From Methylomonas sp. MK1 (GTDB taxonomy: Bacteria; Pseudomonadota; Gammaproteobacteria; Methylococcales; Methylomonadaceae), in contig NZ_AQOV01000002.1 of assembly GCF_000365425.1 (NCBI RefSeq), positions 1,302,001 through 1,366,000 of the forward strand: 64,000 bases of DNA, read 5' to 3'. Shown in pieces: positions 16,757 to 29,100 of this stretch (positions are counted from its first letter, which is position 1; every line of letters starts with the position of its first letter). The notes beneath the pieces were generated by a model that was not told the origin of the DNA, searched no databases, and was given only the letters and a program-made list of their open reading frames with translations. The translations under genes and the position numbers were made by a program.

Positions 16757-16777
16757 AAATGATAATGATTATCATCT
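16757..16777 (-). promoter_or_regulatory. Fur box of the heme-uptake cluster
   Basis: AAATGATAATGATTATCATCT contains TGATAATGATTATCA, a near-perfect Fur consensus. It lies about 107 bases upstream of the first gene (ATG 16650). It should place hemP, tonB-exbBD, the receptor and possibly all genes down to hmuV under iron control. Confidence 0.88.
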
Positions 16778-16957
16778 TCTTGTCAAGCAAAAGTATTTTG
16801 CTGTTAGTGGTTTGGGGATTTTTAGGAAGCGGTTGGCAGGGCCGATGCTATTCGGAATGCGATAGAAATGCTTTGTGTGCGGTAAGTCAGCTGAAAATAG
16901 GGCTATGCCCATAGCAGCGCAAGTCGCCACCGTACGTCCGGCTGATAGCGTGGATTC

Positions 16958-17063
16958 CGCCGGCCCTATTTATCACGGGTATGCCGTTCGGGCTGTGCTC
17001 CTCGAAAGTCCAAGCTGGTGTGCCCTTCGACAAGGCGAACGGTATTTAAGGGCCGGGTTAATA
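16958..17063. repeat. Palindromic intergenic element, copy 1
   Basis: The ends are inverted (CCGGCCCT at left, AGGGCCGG at right), with GCCGTTCGGGCT and GCGAACGGT as inner arms. The interior resembles the widespread TTCGACAAGGC type of palindromic repeat. It matches 35008-35131 at both ends. It lies between the heme cluster and oxyR; no gene is supported in it. Confidence 0.65.
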
Positions 17064-17070
17064 TTTAGAT

Positions 17071-17946
17071 TTAGGGTAGTGGTATATAAGCCAGCAGTCC
17101 GGCCAGCGTTTCCAGTAGTTCGCCACGGGGATGATTCTTGATCCAGACCAGCGCGATTTGCCGGCTGGGCCGTTGGCGGATGTTGATATAACGAATGTCC
17201 GGATCATCAGGCTGCACGGCGACCGAAGGCATCAGCGTCACGCCGACGCCGTTTTTGACCATGAAACGCAAGGTTTCCAGGCTGGATGCCCGAAAGTCGT
17301 GTTCCACGAAGCGGGACGGATGACACAACTTTAGCGCCTGATCGCGTAAACAATGTCCCTCATCCAGCAACAGCAGATTTTCTTTGGCCACTGTGTTCAG
17401 GTCAATTTCTTCCTGCTCGGCAAGTGGATGGTCGGCGCACACCGCCAGGGTGAAAGGGTCTTCGAATAGGGTTCGAGATTCCAAATTCGCCTGTTCGACG
17501 GGTAAAGCCAGCAAGGCCGCATCCAGCTTTTTGTCGAGCAGTAAGGCGACGAGAGCGTTGGTTTTTTCCTCGACCAGTTGGATTTTCAGATCAGGGTAAT
17601 GCTGCTTGATGCAAAAAACGTATTCCGGCAACACGTAACTTGCCAGCGATGGAAACGCTCCCAAGGACAGCATGTTGCGATGCCGATCACTGGCGTGTGC
17701 GGCGATTTGGCGAATGGAGCGAGCATCGTCAAGTATGCGGCGGGCGATCGGTAAAATTTCCCGGCAAATTTCGGTGGTTTCCACCGCATTTTTTTCGCGC
17801 AGGAACAAATCCACGCCCAAATAATCCTCGAGTTTCTTAATCTGCGTGCTCAACGTAGGCTGACTAATCGAACAATGCTCAGCCGCTTGACTGAAATTTT
17901 TCAACTCCGCTACTGCCACTAGATAGCTTAAATCTCGCAAGTTCAT
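17071..17946 (-). CDS. oxyR: Hydrogen peroxide sensor OxyR (LysR family)
   Basis: A 291-residue LysR-type regulator. The N-terminal helix-turn-helix spans about residues 1-60 (NFSQAAEHCSISQPTLSTQIKKLE), followed by the sensor domain. The redox cysteines are present in LDEGHCLRDQALKLC (about residues 199 and 208), which is the OxyR disulfide switch. FMVKNGVGVTLMPSVAV is also typical. It is divergent from katG across 282 bases and very probably controls it. Confidence 0.93.
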   Translation of the reverse strand: MNLRDLSYLVAVAELKNFSQAAEHCSISQPTLSTQIKKLEDYLGVDLFLREKNAVETTEICREILPIARRILDDARSIRQIAAHASDRHRNMLSLGAFPSLASYVLPEYVFCIKQHYPDLKIQLVEEKTNALVALLLDKKLDAALLALPVEQANLESRTLFEDPFTLAVCADHPLAEQEEIDLNTVAKENLLLLDEGHCLRDQALKLCHPSRFVEHDFRASSLETLRFMVKNGVGVTLMPSVAVQPDDPDIRYINIRQRPSRQIALVWIKNHPRGELLETLAGLLAYIPLP

Positions 17947-18171
17947 CGACTATATATCCGCTGTTGAGTTAAGTGTTCCGAAAGCGCACCCGGCTGGAAT
18001 CATATCAGCTCGGAAGCGCTTATTATTGACTTGGCCTATCGGTCTATCGAAGAAATCAATTTCAGTTTGCGGGTAATCTCCCGTTGAATATGTCCACCGA
18101 ACCCTTTTATTGGAGGGATATGGTGCCGATGCAACTAAATGCCGCTACAGTTAATCCCAAGCGGTGTTTAA

Positions 18172-20451
<2,280 letters not shown>

Positions 20452-20460
20452 GCTTGGCAT

Positions 20461-20507
20461 GCAAGGCACCAAATTTGGCCGAGATTGGGTCAAGTCGGGT
20501 GCCTTGC
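20461..20507. other. Hairpin after katG
   Basis: GCAAGGCACC (20461-20470) is perfectly complementary to GGTGCCTTGC (20498-20507) across a 27-base loop. It begins 9 bases after the katG stop. It lacks a T run on the + strand, so it may protect the message 3' end or act as a weak terminator. Confidence 0.4.
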
Positions 20508-20600
20508 GCAAAAAGACCTTTCATCGTCAACTTAACAGACTAGCGTCAACCCCTGTCGCTTGTGCCAAGTGTCACCATAGTCCGTCATAGAGAAAAAGTA

Positions 20601-20626
20601 AAAAAAGGGCAATCCAAAGATTGCCC
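20601..20626 (-). terminator. Rho-independent terminator of the DUF2076 gene
   Basis: On the minus strand GGGCAATC-TTTG-GATTGCCC forms a perfect 8-bp stem followed by TTTTTT. It lies about 25 bases after the DUF2076 stop. Confidence 0.85.
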
Positions 20627-20649
20627 TGTGAGGGAGAACTCAAGGTGAA

Positions 20650-21303
20650 TCAAATCCAGTCGGAGTCGTCGCTTTCGTCCGGCACGCTATAGTCTGCGTC
20701 GCTAAGCGAAAAATCGTCACTATTATCCAAGTTGGCTTGCTGGATGGCGTCGTCGCCGTAATAGTTATTGACCACGGTTTGTTCCTGAACGCCGCTGTGC
20801 TCGCCCAGTGCTTGCTGGCCCAAGGCGTTGGAACCGTGATGCCCCATCAGACTTTCGATGCCCTGGAATAAAAACGAACCGGCTACGACACCGGCTGCTG
20901 TGGTCGCGACATTGCCCAGAAAACTGCCGCCAGCGCCACCACCACCGAAAAAGCCTGGCGATTGCGCGGGAGCAGCAGCTCTCGGCACTTGATAATTGCC
21001 GACACCGGGCACCGCACCGCTATTGTTAGTGGGTTGCGCCCAAGGATCGTTGCCCAGAAACCCGCTACGTTGTGAGCCTGTACCGGCTTGCAATTGATTT
21101 TGCAACTCGGCGATTTGTGCTTTAGCCGCAGTCAAAGCTTGATCCTGCAACAAGGCGCGTTGGACCAGCAGATAAGCGGCATCGGGTTGTTTGGCAACCG
21201 CATCTTTAATCAACGCTTCGGCCTCGGCATCTTTTTGCGTGAGCTTTACTTCGTTCAGTTGATTCAGAAACTGGCTGAGCTGGTTGCGTTCCTGTGAATT
21301 CAT
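20650..21303 (-). CDS. DUF2076 domain protein
   Basis: A 217-residue protein matching the DUF2076 pattern: a helical N-terminus (LSQFLNQLNEVKLTQKDAEAEALIKDAVAKQPDAAYLLVQRALLQDQAL), a coiled coil, a Gly-rich middle (GFFGGGGAGGSFLGNVATTAAGVVAGSFLF) that could be a membrane-inserting segment, a VVNNYYGDDA motif and an acidic C-terminus. The function of the family is not established. It is a single-gene unit with its own terminator. Confidence 0.82.
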   Translation of the reverse strand: MNSQERNQLSQFLNQLNEVKLTQKDAEAEALIKDAVAKQPDAAYLLVQRALLQDQALTAAKAQIAELQNQLQAGTGSQRSGFLGNDPWAQPTNNSGAVPGVGNYQVPRAAAPAQSPGFFGGGGAGGSFLGNVATTAAGVVAGSFLFQGIESLMGHHGSNALGQQALGEHSGVQEQTVVNNYYGDDAIQQANLDNSDDFSLSDADYSVPDESDDSDWI

Positions 21304-21717
21304 TCAATAACTCCTATCGTGAAGATATAACCCGGCTAACTGCCGGCATGGGCAAAGACTTTAAAATGGCTGCAAAGTTTCGTTAACAGTTGGGTGAAGC
21401 TACAGAAGTTTCAATAGCCGGATCGAAATAATTACCCGTGATTCAGCTTCGAGTTGTCTATGCGGTGTGGATTTCGGCATTCCTCATGTGCCGAAGAAGG
21501 TATGCCGACCTGACGATTTTGAGGATATACGAGGTACTCAGTAGAAGCAGCTTGCTAATCAGGTAATTTATTGGGTTTACTGCTCTTTCGGTATTCTTGG
21601 GGTTACTCGCAATTGTTAGTCAAAATTACCCGAGGGTTTCCCGCTGTAATGGTCGCCGATTGGCTTGGCTTAGGGGGAAAATAACCAAGCCAACAGGCTA
21701 CCGTATGGCCGGATCGA
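21304..21717. other. Intergenic region, nothing clear
   Basis: No gene is supported. A TTGGCTTGG/CCAAGCCAA inverted repeat lies near 21658-21692, without a T run. Confidence 0.35.
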
Positions 21718-22239
21718 TTATTTTACCAGGGTGCCGGTGCTCGCCGGTCCGGGAATAGACATCTCGCCCGGGTTTTGCGGGTCGTAATAAATGTCAACGT
21801 AAGGTCCGGTAATTGCCGGCTTTACAATAGCTCTCAGCCCAGCGTTTTCACAATCCGGGTTATCTGTAAATGTCGCGGCGACTTCCGCCGCGCAAGCGTC
21901 GGGTTGCATCGGAATCGCAGGAAGATTCAGATTAACCGCACAGCCTTGGTCCGGGCCTGCTACTACTTGATTGTTATCCCAACGCAATACATCCCAGCTA
22001 ACCGCTAAGGATACGTCCGGTTCAGGGGTGCCTTTGCAAGCCGTCGTCAGTGGGCAGCGCACTGAGACGGGATGCTCTCCAGATGAAAAGTGTATGCCGC
22101 ACGCAATCACTTGCGAGCGTGGCGGCACTTTGGAACCCAGCCCCAACGGGCCAGCCTGACTGAGCGGGCTAACGAGACAAGCTAAAAAGCCCAATTTCGC
22201 ACAGTGTTGCAAAATCTTAGAGCTAGTTGTTGTGGTCAT
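21718..22239 (-). CDS. Secreted unknown protein
   Basis: A 173-residue protein whose N-terminus (residues about 9-28, LQHCAKLGFLACLVSPLSQA) is a signal peptide. The mature part has six or more cysteines (CGIHF, RCPLTTACKG, QGCAVNL, PDACAAE, PDCENAG), suggesting disulfides in the periplasm or outside. I chose ATG 22239, which has GGGAG in front, over an upstream in-frame ATG at 22344. No family is recognised, and it has no clear operon partner. Confidence 0.6.
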   Translation of the reverse strand: MTTTTSSKILQHCAKLGFLACLVSPLSQAGPLGLGSKVPPRSQVIACGIHFSSGEHPVSVRCPLTTACKGTPEPDVSLAVSWDVLRWDNNQVVAGPDQGCAVNLNLPAIPMQPDACAAEVAATFTDNPDCENAGLRAIVKPAITGPYVDIYYDPQNPGEMSIPGPASTGTLVK

Positions 22240-22556
22240 GATCGACTCCCGATTAATGTTTAAGGGATTTATTTCACCCGTTCCTAACTGGATATAACGA
22301 TTTTCAAGGCCCGGGCGACTAAGCCATGTTTCAAGCACTGTCACGTTCCTACTGTAGGAGGGTCGGTTAGCAGAATCAGTGAGCTAGTAAACTCCGAGGA
22401 TGTTAAAAGTTTCATTGATTTGGCGCTTTCTAGCCTTGGCTATTGGCTAAAAGATCGGCATCGTATATCCCGGCGCGCGGCGGTCGAAATAAAAAAATTC
22501 TTATATCTGGCCGGATTAGGGTAAGAAGCAATCCGCTTACGTTCTCGGAAAAACGT

Positions 22557-25328
22557 ATGCGAAAAACAGCATTGCCTGTTAATCCGGTTAGCGTACAATC
22601 CAGAGTGCTTATCGATAGTCGTTTCAAACCCACTTCAATCGTTAGTCAGCAGCCGGCCGCTAAATCATACGTGAGCAGTAACCCGAACAAACAAGCAGCA
22701 ATTCAAGCGGCACAGCTGCGGCAACTGTTTGCGGCAAGCAATGTGTCATTGATTAGCAGTACGCTATTGGCGGCGATTCTGGCCTATATGCAGCGCGACA
22801 TGATTGCGGCCCCCGTGGTGCTCAGTTGGTTGACGCTAATTGTGTTGGTGGCGGTTTCCCGCACTTTGCTGGTCAAGGCTTATCGATCCGCCGCGCCGGA
22901 AGTCGGGGAAAGCACTCGGTTCTGGATGAAAAGATTTCGGATTGGGGTGCTGGCCGTGGGCTTGGTGTGGGGAGCGGCCGGTTTTCTGATGTTTCCGGCC
23001 AACAACTCGCAACATCAACTATTCCTGGTTTTTATGCTGGCGGGTTTGTCGGCCGGCGGCGTGGTGGCATTTTCCGCCGATCTGCTCAGCGCGGTGCTAT
23101 TTTCTTTGAGCTCGCTGCTGCCCATCATTGTTCGCTTGTTCATGTCAGGCAATGGATTGTTTGTGGCGATGAGCGTGGCAGGGTCTTTATACCTGTGCTT
23201 CATGGTGATCAGCTTGCGTCGTATCAATCGAAGTATCACCGAGAATATTGTGCTGCATCTGGATGCCGCGGAAAGAGAGGAGGCCATGCGTATCAGTGAG
23301 CAGCGCTATCGCTTGTTGCTGAAACACTCGCCCATCGGTATTTTTCATTACGACACCGATCTGATCGTTACTTACTGTAACGAACCTTTCGCCGCTATTT
23401 TGCAGAATACCGTCGATAACATTGTCGGATTGGATATTAAGGGGTTTAAAGACGGTTCAATACTCGCCGCCTTGCATCAGGCATTGAACGGTGAAAAGGT
23501 GAGTTATGAAGGCGAATTCCGGCCGGCGCTGGATGCCGCCGGCATAGTGATAGACATGATCTGCGCGCCGTCGCGAGACGGTGCCGGCAAAATTGTTGGC
23601 GGCATTGCGATTATTCGGGACATCAGCGAGCGTAAGCAGGCGGAAGAAATGCTGCGTATCAGCGCCATCGCCTTCGAATCGCAGGCGGCGATGATCGTCA
23701 CCTCCCCGGACGGAGTGATCCTGCGGGTGAATAGGGCCTTTATCGCGTTGACCGGCTACAGCTCGGAAGAAGTGCTGGGCCAAACGCCGCAAATGCTCAA
23801 CTCCGGGCGCCACGACAAGGGCTTCTTTGCGGCTATGTGGACTGTATTGCAGGAGACCGGCCATTGGCAAGGCGAAATCTGGAATCGCCGCAAAAACGGC
23901 TTGATCGTCGCCGAATGGCTGACGATAGCAGCCGTAGTCGCACCTGATGGCCGCATTACCCATTATGTCGGTACATTTTCGGATATTACCGAGAACAAGG
24001 AGGCGGTGGCGGAAATCCACCGTTTGGCTTATTACGATCCTTTAACCCATTTGCCTAACCGGCGTTTACTGCAAGATCGTTTGGGCCAGGAGTTGGTTGC
24101 CGGCGCCCGCAACGGCTTATATGGTGCGATTCTGTTCTTGGATCTGGATAATTTCAAGACGCTTAACGACACGCGCGGGCATGATGCCGGTGACCAGTTA
24201 TTGGTCGAAGTGGCGCGGCGTTTACGTACTAGCGTGCGCGAATGCGACATCGTCGGACGCCTGGGTGGCGATGAGTTTTTGGTGTTGCTGGCGGATTTGA
24301 GCGCCGATGTCGAGCTTGCCGCGATGCAAACCAAGCAAGTCGGCGAAAAATTGTTGGACGCGTTGGCTCATCCTTACGATTTAAACGGCTATGAGTTCCA
24401 TTGTTCGGCCAGTATCGGCATTCGCTTGTACCGCGATCATGAGGGTGCGGAAGAATTACTCCGGCACGCCGATCTTGCCATGTATCAAGCCAAAATTGCC
24501 GGGCGCAATACCGTGCGCTTCTTCGATCCGAGCATGCAGGCGTTGGCCACGGCTCGCGCCGATTTGGAAAAAGATTTGCGCCTTGCTCTGGCTCATAATC
24601 AGTTCAAGCTGTATTTTCAACCGCAGATGTATCGAAACCATCAAGTGGTGGGCGCCGAGGCGCTGTTGCGTTGGCAGCATCCGCAACGCGGATTGGTATC
24701 GCCGTTGGAGTTTATTTCCCTGGCGGAAAAAACCAGTTTGATTCTGCCGATTGGCCAGTGCGTGCTGGAAGCCGCCTGCACGCAACTGAAGCAGTGGGAG
24801 GAACATGCCTATTCGCAGCAGTTTCGGTTAGCCGTCAATGTCAGTGCGCGCCAGTTTAGATCGGCGGATTTTGTCGAGCAGGTGCGGCGGGCGCTGGATA
24901 ACAATGGCGTTAACCCGGACTTGCTGGAACTAGAACTGACTGAAAGTCTGGTACTGGAGAATATCAACGACACTATCCTGAAGATGCACGCACTCAGAGA
25001 GATAGGGGTGCGCTTTTCGTTGGACGACTTCGGTACCGGATACTCGTCGTTTTCCTATCTGACTCAGTTGCCGTTCGACCAGTTAAAAATTGACCGCTCC
25101 TTTGTGCATAACATCGGTGTCAAGACCAGCGATGCGGTGATCGTGCAAACCATCATCGGCATGGCCCATAACTTGGGGATAGAGGTGATTGCCGAAGGGG
25201 TCGAAACCGATGCGCAACGTTTGTTTCTGGAACAGCACGGCTGCCACGCCTGTCAGGGATTTTTGTTCAGCAAGCCGGTGCCGATAGACGAGTTTATGGC
25301 CTGGAGCCGGCGTTTGCCCAAGTGTTAA
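22557..25328 (+). CDS. Membrane PAS-PAS-GGDEF-EAL cyclic-di-GMP protein
   Basis: About 923 residues. The N-terminal region has six predicted membrane helices (about residues 60-230), then two PAS domains, a GGDEF domain and an EAL domain. GGDEF is intact (GRLGGDEFLVLL) with the inhibitory RxxD site five residues before it (RECD). EAL is intact (VGAEALLRW, ELTESLVLENI, DDFGTGYSS). It could make and/or degrade cyclic-di-GMP in response to a signal sensed at the membrane or by PAS. I chose ATG 22557; the frame stays open to a TTG at 22443. Its PAS-GGDEF-EAL half resembles that of the phytochrome at 26104, suggesting duplication. Confidence 0.9.
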   Translation: MRKTALPVNPVSVQSRVLIDSRFKPTSIVSQQPAAKSYVSSNPNKQAAIQAAQLRQLFAASNVSLISSTLLAAILAYMQRDMIAAPVVLSWLTLIVLVAVSRTLLVKAYRSAAPEVGESTRFWMKRFRIGVLAVGLVWGAAGFLMFPANNSQHQLFLVFMLAGLSAGGVVAFSADLLSAVLFSLSSLLPIIVRLFMSGNGLFVAMSVAGSLYLCFMVISLRRINRSITENIVLHLDAAEREEAMRISEQRYRLLLKHSPIGIFHYDTDLIVTYCNEPFAAILQNTVDNIVGLDIKGFKDGSILAALHQALNGEKVSYEGEFRPALDAAGIVIDMICAPSRDGAGKIVGGIAIIRDISERKQAEEMLRISAIAFESQAAMIVTSPDGVILRVNRAFIALTGYSSEEVLGQTPQMLNSGRHDKGFFAAMWTVLQETGHWQGEIWNRRKNGLIVAEWLTIAAVVAPDGRITHYVGTFSDITENKEAVAEIHRLAYYDPLTHLPNRRLLQDRLGQELVAGARNGLYGAILFLDLDNFKTLNDTRGHDAGDQLLVEVARRLRTSVRECDIVGRLGGDEFLVLLADLSADVELAAMQTKQVGEKLLDALAHPYDLNGYEFHCSASIGIRLYRDHEGAEELLRHADLAMYQAKIAGRNTVRFFDPSMQALATARADLEKDLRLALAHNQFKLYFQPQMYRNHQVVGAEALLRWQHPQRGLVSPLEFISLAEKTSLILPIGQCVLEAACTQLKQWEEHAYSQQFRLAVNVSARQFRSADFVEQVRRALDNNGVNPDLLELELTESLVLENINDTILKMHALREIGVRFSLDDFGTGYSSFSYLTQLPFDQLKIDRSFVHNIGVKTSDAVIVQTIIGMAHNLGIEVIAEGVETDAQRLFLEQHGCHACQGFLFSKPVPIDEFMAWSRRLPKC

Positions 25329-25446
25329 CCCAGCCTGTCAATGTAGCCGCTCCGGCTATCAGGCATGCACCTGGCCTTCAGCGGAATTGTTGGTATATTT
25401 CTATTTCTTGCCGTTTTTTACTAAATTGGATTTGCCGGGGCTCCGA

Positions 25447-26079
25447 ATGAAATCGTCTGATACAGATCCGTACAGTTTCCGGCAGGCAGTCCGCGAGGCG
25501 TTGAAGGGCGCAAGCAATGACTATCATAACCGCTTAAATCAACACAGTTTGCTGGTTGGAATAACCCGGACAGGCTATTCGCTGGATAAATACCGAAAAC
25601 TGTTATCCGCTTACTACCATCTCTATCAGGCTTTGGAAGATCGGTTAATTGCCTTTCAGTCTTCTCAACACTGTCAATTCGACTATTCTCAACGTGTCAA
25701 GCTGCCCTGGATTTGCCGCGACCTGGATTTTTTGGGAGTAGACCCGCTTGCAGCGGGATATGGCATAGCGCAAAACGCACTGGCGCCGCAGGTAGCCAGC
25801 ATGGGTGAATATACCGGGGTTTTATACGTGATCGAGGGGTCGATGTTGGGCGGACAGCTTATTTCGCGTAGCCTAGAGGCATACCATGGGTTGAGCGGCG
25901 AAGCCGGTGCTTGCTTTTACCGCGGCTATGGTCAGGACACCGGGCTTATGTGGCAAGATTTTCTGCGGTTTGCGGAAAACCTTGCCGGTGACGATCACCA
26001 GCGTTTGGCAGCCGAGCACGCGGCCTGCCAAACGTTTCAATTTTTTATTCAGGTGTTGGATGACTATGCCTATTCGTAA
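25447..26079 (+). CDS. bphO: Biliverdin-producing heme oxygenase (BphO-like)
   Basis: A 210-residue protein of the bacterial heme oxygenase family, which opens heme to biliverdin, CO and iron. FRQAVREALKGASNDYHNRL holds the likely proximal His near residue 27, and the distal helix motif YVIEGSMLGGQLISR is clear. ATG 25447 was chosen; the frame extends upstream without a better start. It ends 24 bases before the bacteriophytochrome gene, the classical bphO-bphP pairing, so its product is probably the phytochrome chromophore. Confidence 0.87.
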   Translation: MKSSDTDPYSFRQAVREALKGASNDYHNRLNQHSLLVGITRTGYSLDKYRKLLSAYYHLYQALEDRLIAFQSSQHCQFDYSQRVKLPWICRDLDFLGVDPLAAGYGIAQNALAPQVASMGEYTGVLYVIEGSMLGGQLISRSLEAYHGLSGEAGACFYRGYGQDTGLMWQDFLRFAENLAGDDHQRLAAEHAACQTFQFFIQVLDDYAYS

Positions 26080-26103
26080 GTCACATGTTCTGCGCCTTGT
26101 CTA

Positions 26104-29100
26104 ATGGGTGATATTGATCAGCAGGCGTTGCAACAGGCCCTGGAAAAGTGCGCGGCAGAGCCCATTCACCAGATCGGGCAGATTCAGCCGCACGGCGTCT
26201 TACTGGTTCTGAGTGCGGATCATCCTTACCTGGTATTACAGGCCAGCGCCAACTTTAGCGAATTTTTCAGCGAATTGACCGGCGATGTTTGCGGCAAACC
26301 GCTTCAGGAACTGGTCGGCGAAAAAACTGCCGGGCAAATCGAGCAAATGTTTCAATCGGCGCAGTGTAAGAATACTGCCGCCGGGAAACTCAGCATACCC
26401 CAACACCGCGGCCCTCTTGATCTACAAGCCCATGCTTATGTCAGTGACGGGCTATATGTGCTGGAACTCGTGCCTGATCTCGATGCCGACCAAGAAGGCA
26501 GACTGTCCGAATTGCTGATGCAGATGCAGGAATCATTGCTGCGATACGACGCGAATAGCGATTTCTCACGCTATTTCGATGATGTCGCGCTGTTGGTGCG
26601 GCGGATGAGCGGCTACGATAGCGTGATGATCTATCGGTTTGACTCCCATTGGAACGGTCAAGTGATCAGCCAAAATAGCGTGGACCATGCACCGTCCTAT
26701 CTGGGGTTGCACTTTCCGGCCAGCGATATTCCGGCCCAAGCACGGCGGCTTTATACGTGTAATCTGGTGCGCTTGGTTGCCGATATTGATGCCGAGCCTG
26801 TGCCCATTTTACCTGGCGTCAATCCCGTTACCGAAAGGCCCTTGGATATGAGTTACTCGGCGTTGCGCTGTCTGTCGCCGATACATATCCAGTATTTGCG
26901 CAATATCGGTGTGCAGGGTTCGATGGTGATTTCCTTGCTGCAAAACGGCCGATTGTGGGGGTTGATAGCTTGTCATCACTTCACGGTAAAACGCGTGTCG
27001 ATTGCCCAACGTGAGGCCGTGACGTTTATAAGCCGGATGGTGTCGTCGAAATTGTCGTCGATTGAGGCACTAGAGCAGTACAACTGCGTTGCCAGCGCCA
27101 ATCATGTGATCGGTGAGTTGCTGAATTATATTTTTACCGATCAAGAGCAGATGGTCCTCAAAAGATTACTACCGCAATTGATGTCGTTGCTGGATGCTAA
27201 CGGCATAGTAGCTGTGGTGGAAGGTAAGCGGCATGTTTACGGGGAGATGCTGAAGCCTGGGGACCTAAGGGCGTTATTACTCTGGCTGGGCAAACAAGCC
27301 AGCGGCCAGATATTTAGTTCTGATCATCTTGCCAATGATTTTGTCCCTGCCGAAAAATACCAGCATATCGCCTCGGGGATATTAACCACTCCGCTGCCCG
27401 GCGATATGCGCAATGTCATCGTGTGGTTCAGGCAGGAAAAGCCGCGCACTGTCAATTGGGCGGGCAAGGCTGAGAAAGGCTTGGTGATGGATCAGAACGG
27501 AAACTATCAACTTACCCCGCGCCAGTCATTCGAAATGTGGACGGAATTGTGGCGCGGTCGCAGCGAACCTTGGTCGCATGTACAAATCGACATTGCCCGG
27601 ATGTTGGCGATGACCTTGCCCGAGGGCTTGGCGCAAAAAAGTCGGTTGGAGCAGGCGCTGAGGAAACAACAGTTATTGGACGCGGAGCTGCGGATTGCCG
27701 CTACCGCTTTTGAGTCGCAGGAAGGCATCGTAGTCTTGGATGAGAATCGCTTGATATTACGGGTAAACCAGGCGTTTACCCGCATTACCGGTTACCTCAG
27801 CGAGGAAGTAGTAGGCAAGAATCCGCGGGTACTGGAATTGGATTTGCAGGGCGTAGGCTATTACGCGGAAATGTGGGAAAGGGTCGATAATTCAGGGGTC
27901 TGGGAAGGCGAGATTTGTAGTAAACGCAAGGACGGTAAGGTGTTTCCCATTCATTTGGCCATCAGCACGGTGAAGGATCAGGAGGGTTGTGTCAAAAATT
28001 ATGTGGCCACGTTTGTTGATATTACCTCCATTAAAGCGGCTGCCGAGGAAATCGAGCGCTTGGCGTTTTACGATCCGCTGACCGGTTTGCCCAATCGCCG
28101 CCTACTGCAAGATCGCTTGAAACGAGCCCTGATTGCCAGTGCACGTAGTGGACGGGAGGGCGCCATACTGTTTATCGATCTGGATAATTTCAAAACTCTG
28201 AATGACACCCTTGGGCATGACATGGGAGATTTGTTGTTGCAATTGGTGGCGCAACGTTTGGTGGCTTGCGTACGCGAAGGCGATACTGTGTCTCGATTGG
28301 GTGGGGACGAGTTTGTCGTGATGTTGACCGATCTGAGTGACGAAGTGCTTGATGCCGGTGCACAGACCGAAATTATAGCCAATAAAATCCTCAGTGCCTT
28401 GACGCAAACCTACCGGCTTGCCGACCACGAATATCGCAATTCACCCAGTATCGGCGCGGTGTTATTCAACGACCACGAATCGGACATGGAAAGTTTGCTG
28501 AAACAAGCCGATATTGCCATGTACCAGGCAAAAAAAGCCGGGCGGAATACCATACGTTTCTTCGACCCGGCAATGCAGGCCAGTATCAATGCGCGGGTCA
28601 AACTGGAGGCGGACTTACACTGCGCTTTAGCGAATAAGCAATTCCAACTGTATTATCAGCCGCAAGTCTCACAGGGTTTGGATATTATCGGTGCTGAAGT
28701 CTTAATCCGTTTTCAACACCCCGAACGCGGCTTGGTTTCACCGGCGGAGTTTATACCCTTGGCCGAGGATATCGGTTTGATAGTGCCGATAGGGCGTTGG
28801 GTACTGGAAACCGTTTGCCGCCAGCTTAAGAGTTGGGAAAGCCGCGCGCATACCCAGCATTTGCAACTGGCTGCGAATGTCAGTGCCCGGCAGTTTAGGC
28901 AATCTGATTTCGTCGACGTGGTGCGGCAAATCATTCGAGAGAGCGATATCAATCCCAATCGGTTGAAGTTGGAGTTAACTGAAAGTCTGGTGCTGGACGA
29001 CATTGATGAGACCATCCGCAAAATGCATGCGCTACGGGAAATTGGCGTAGGTTTTTCAATGGACGATTTCGGTACCGGGAATTCCTCGCTATCCAATCTC

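Noticed and set aside
16875..17141. 88-residue open frame on the + strand
   Set aside because: It runs through a palindromic repeat and the 3' end of oxyR; composition matches neither a known protein nor local codon use.
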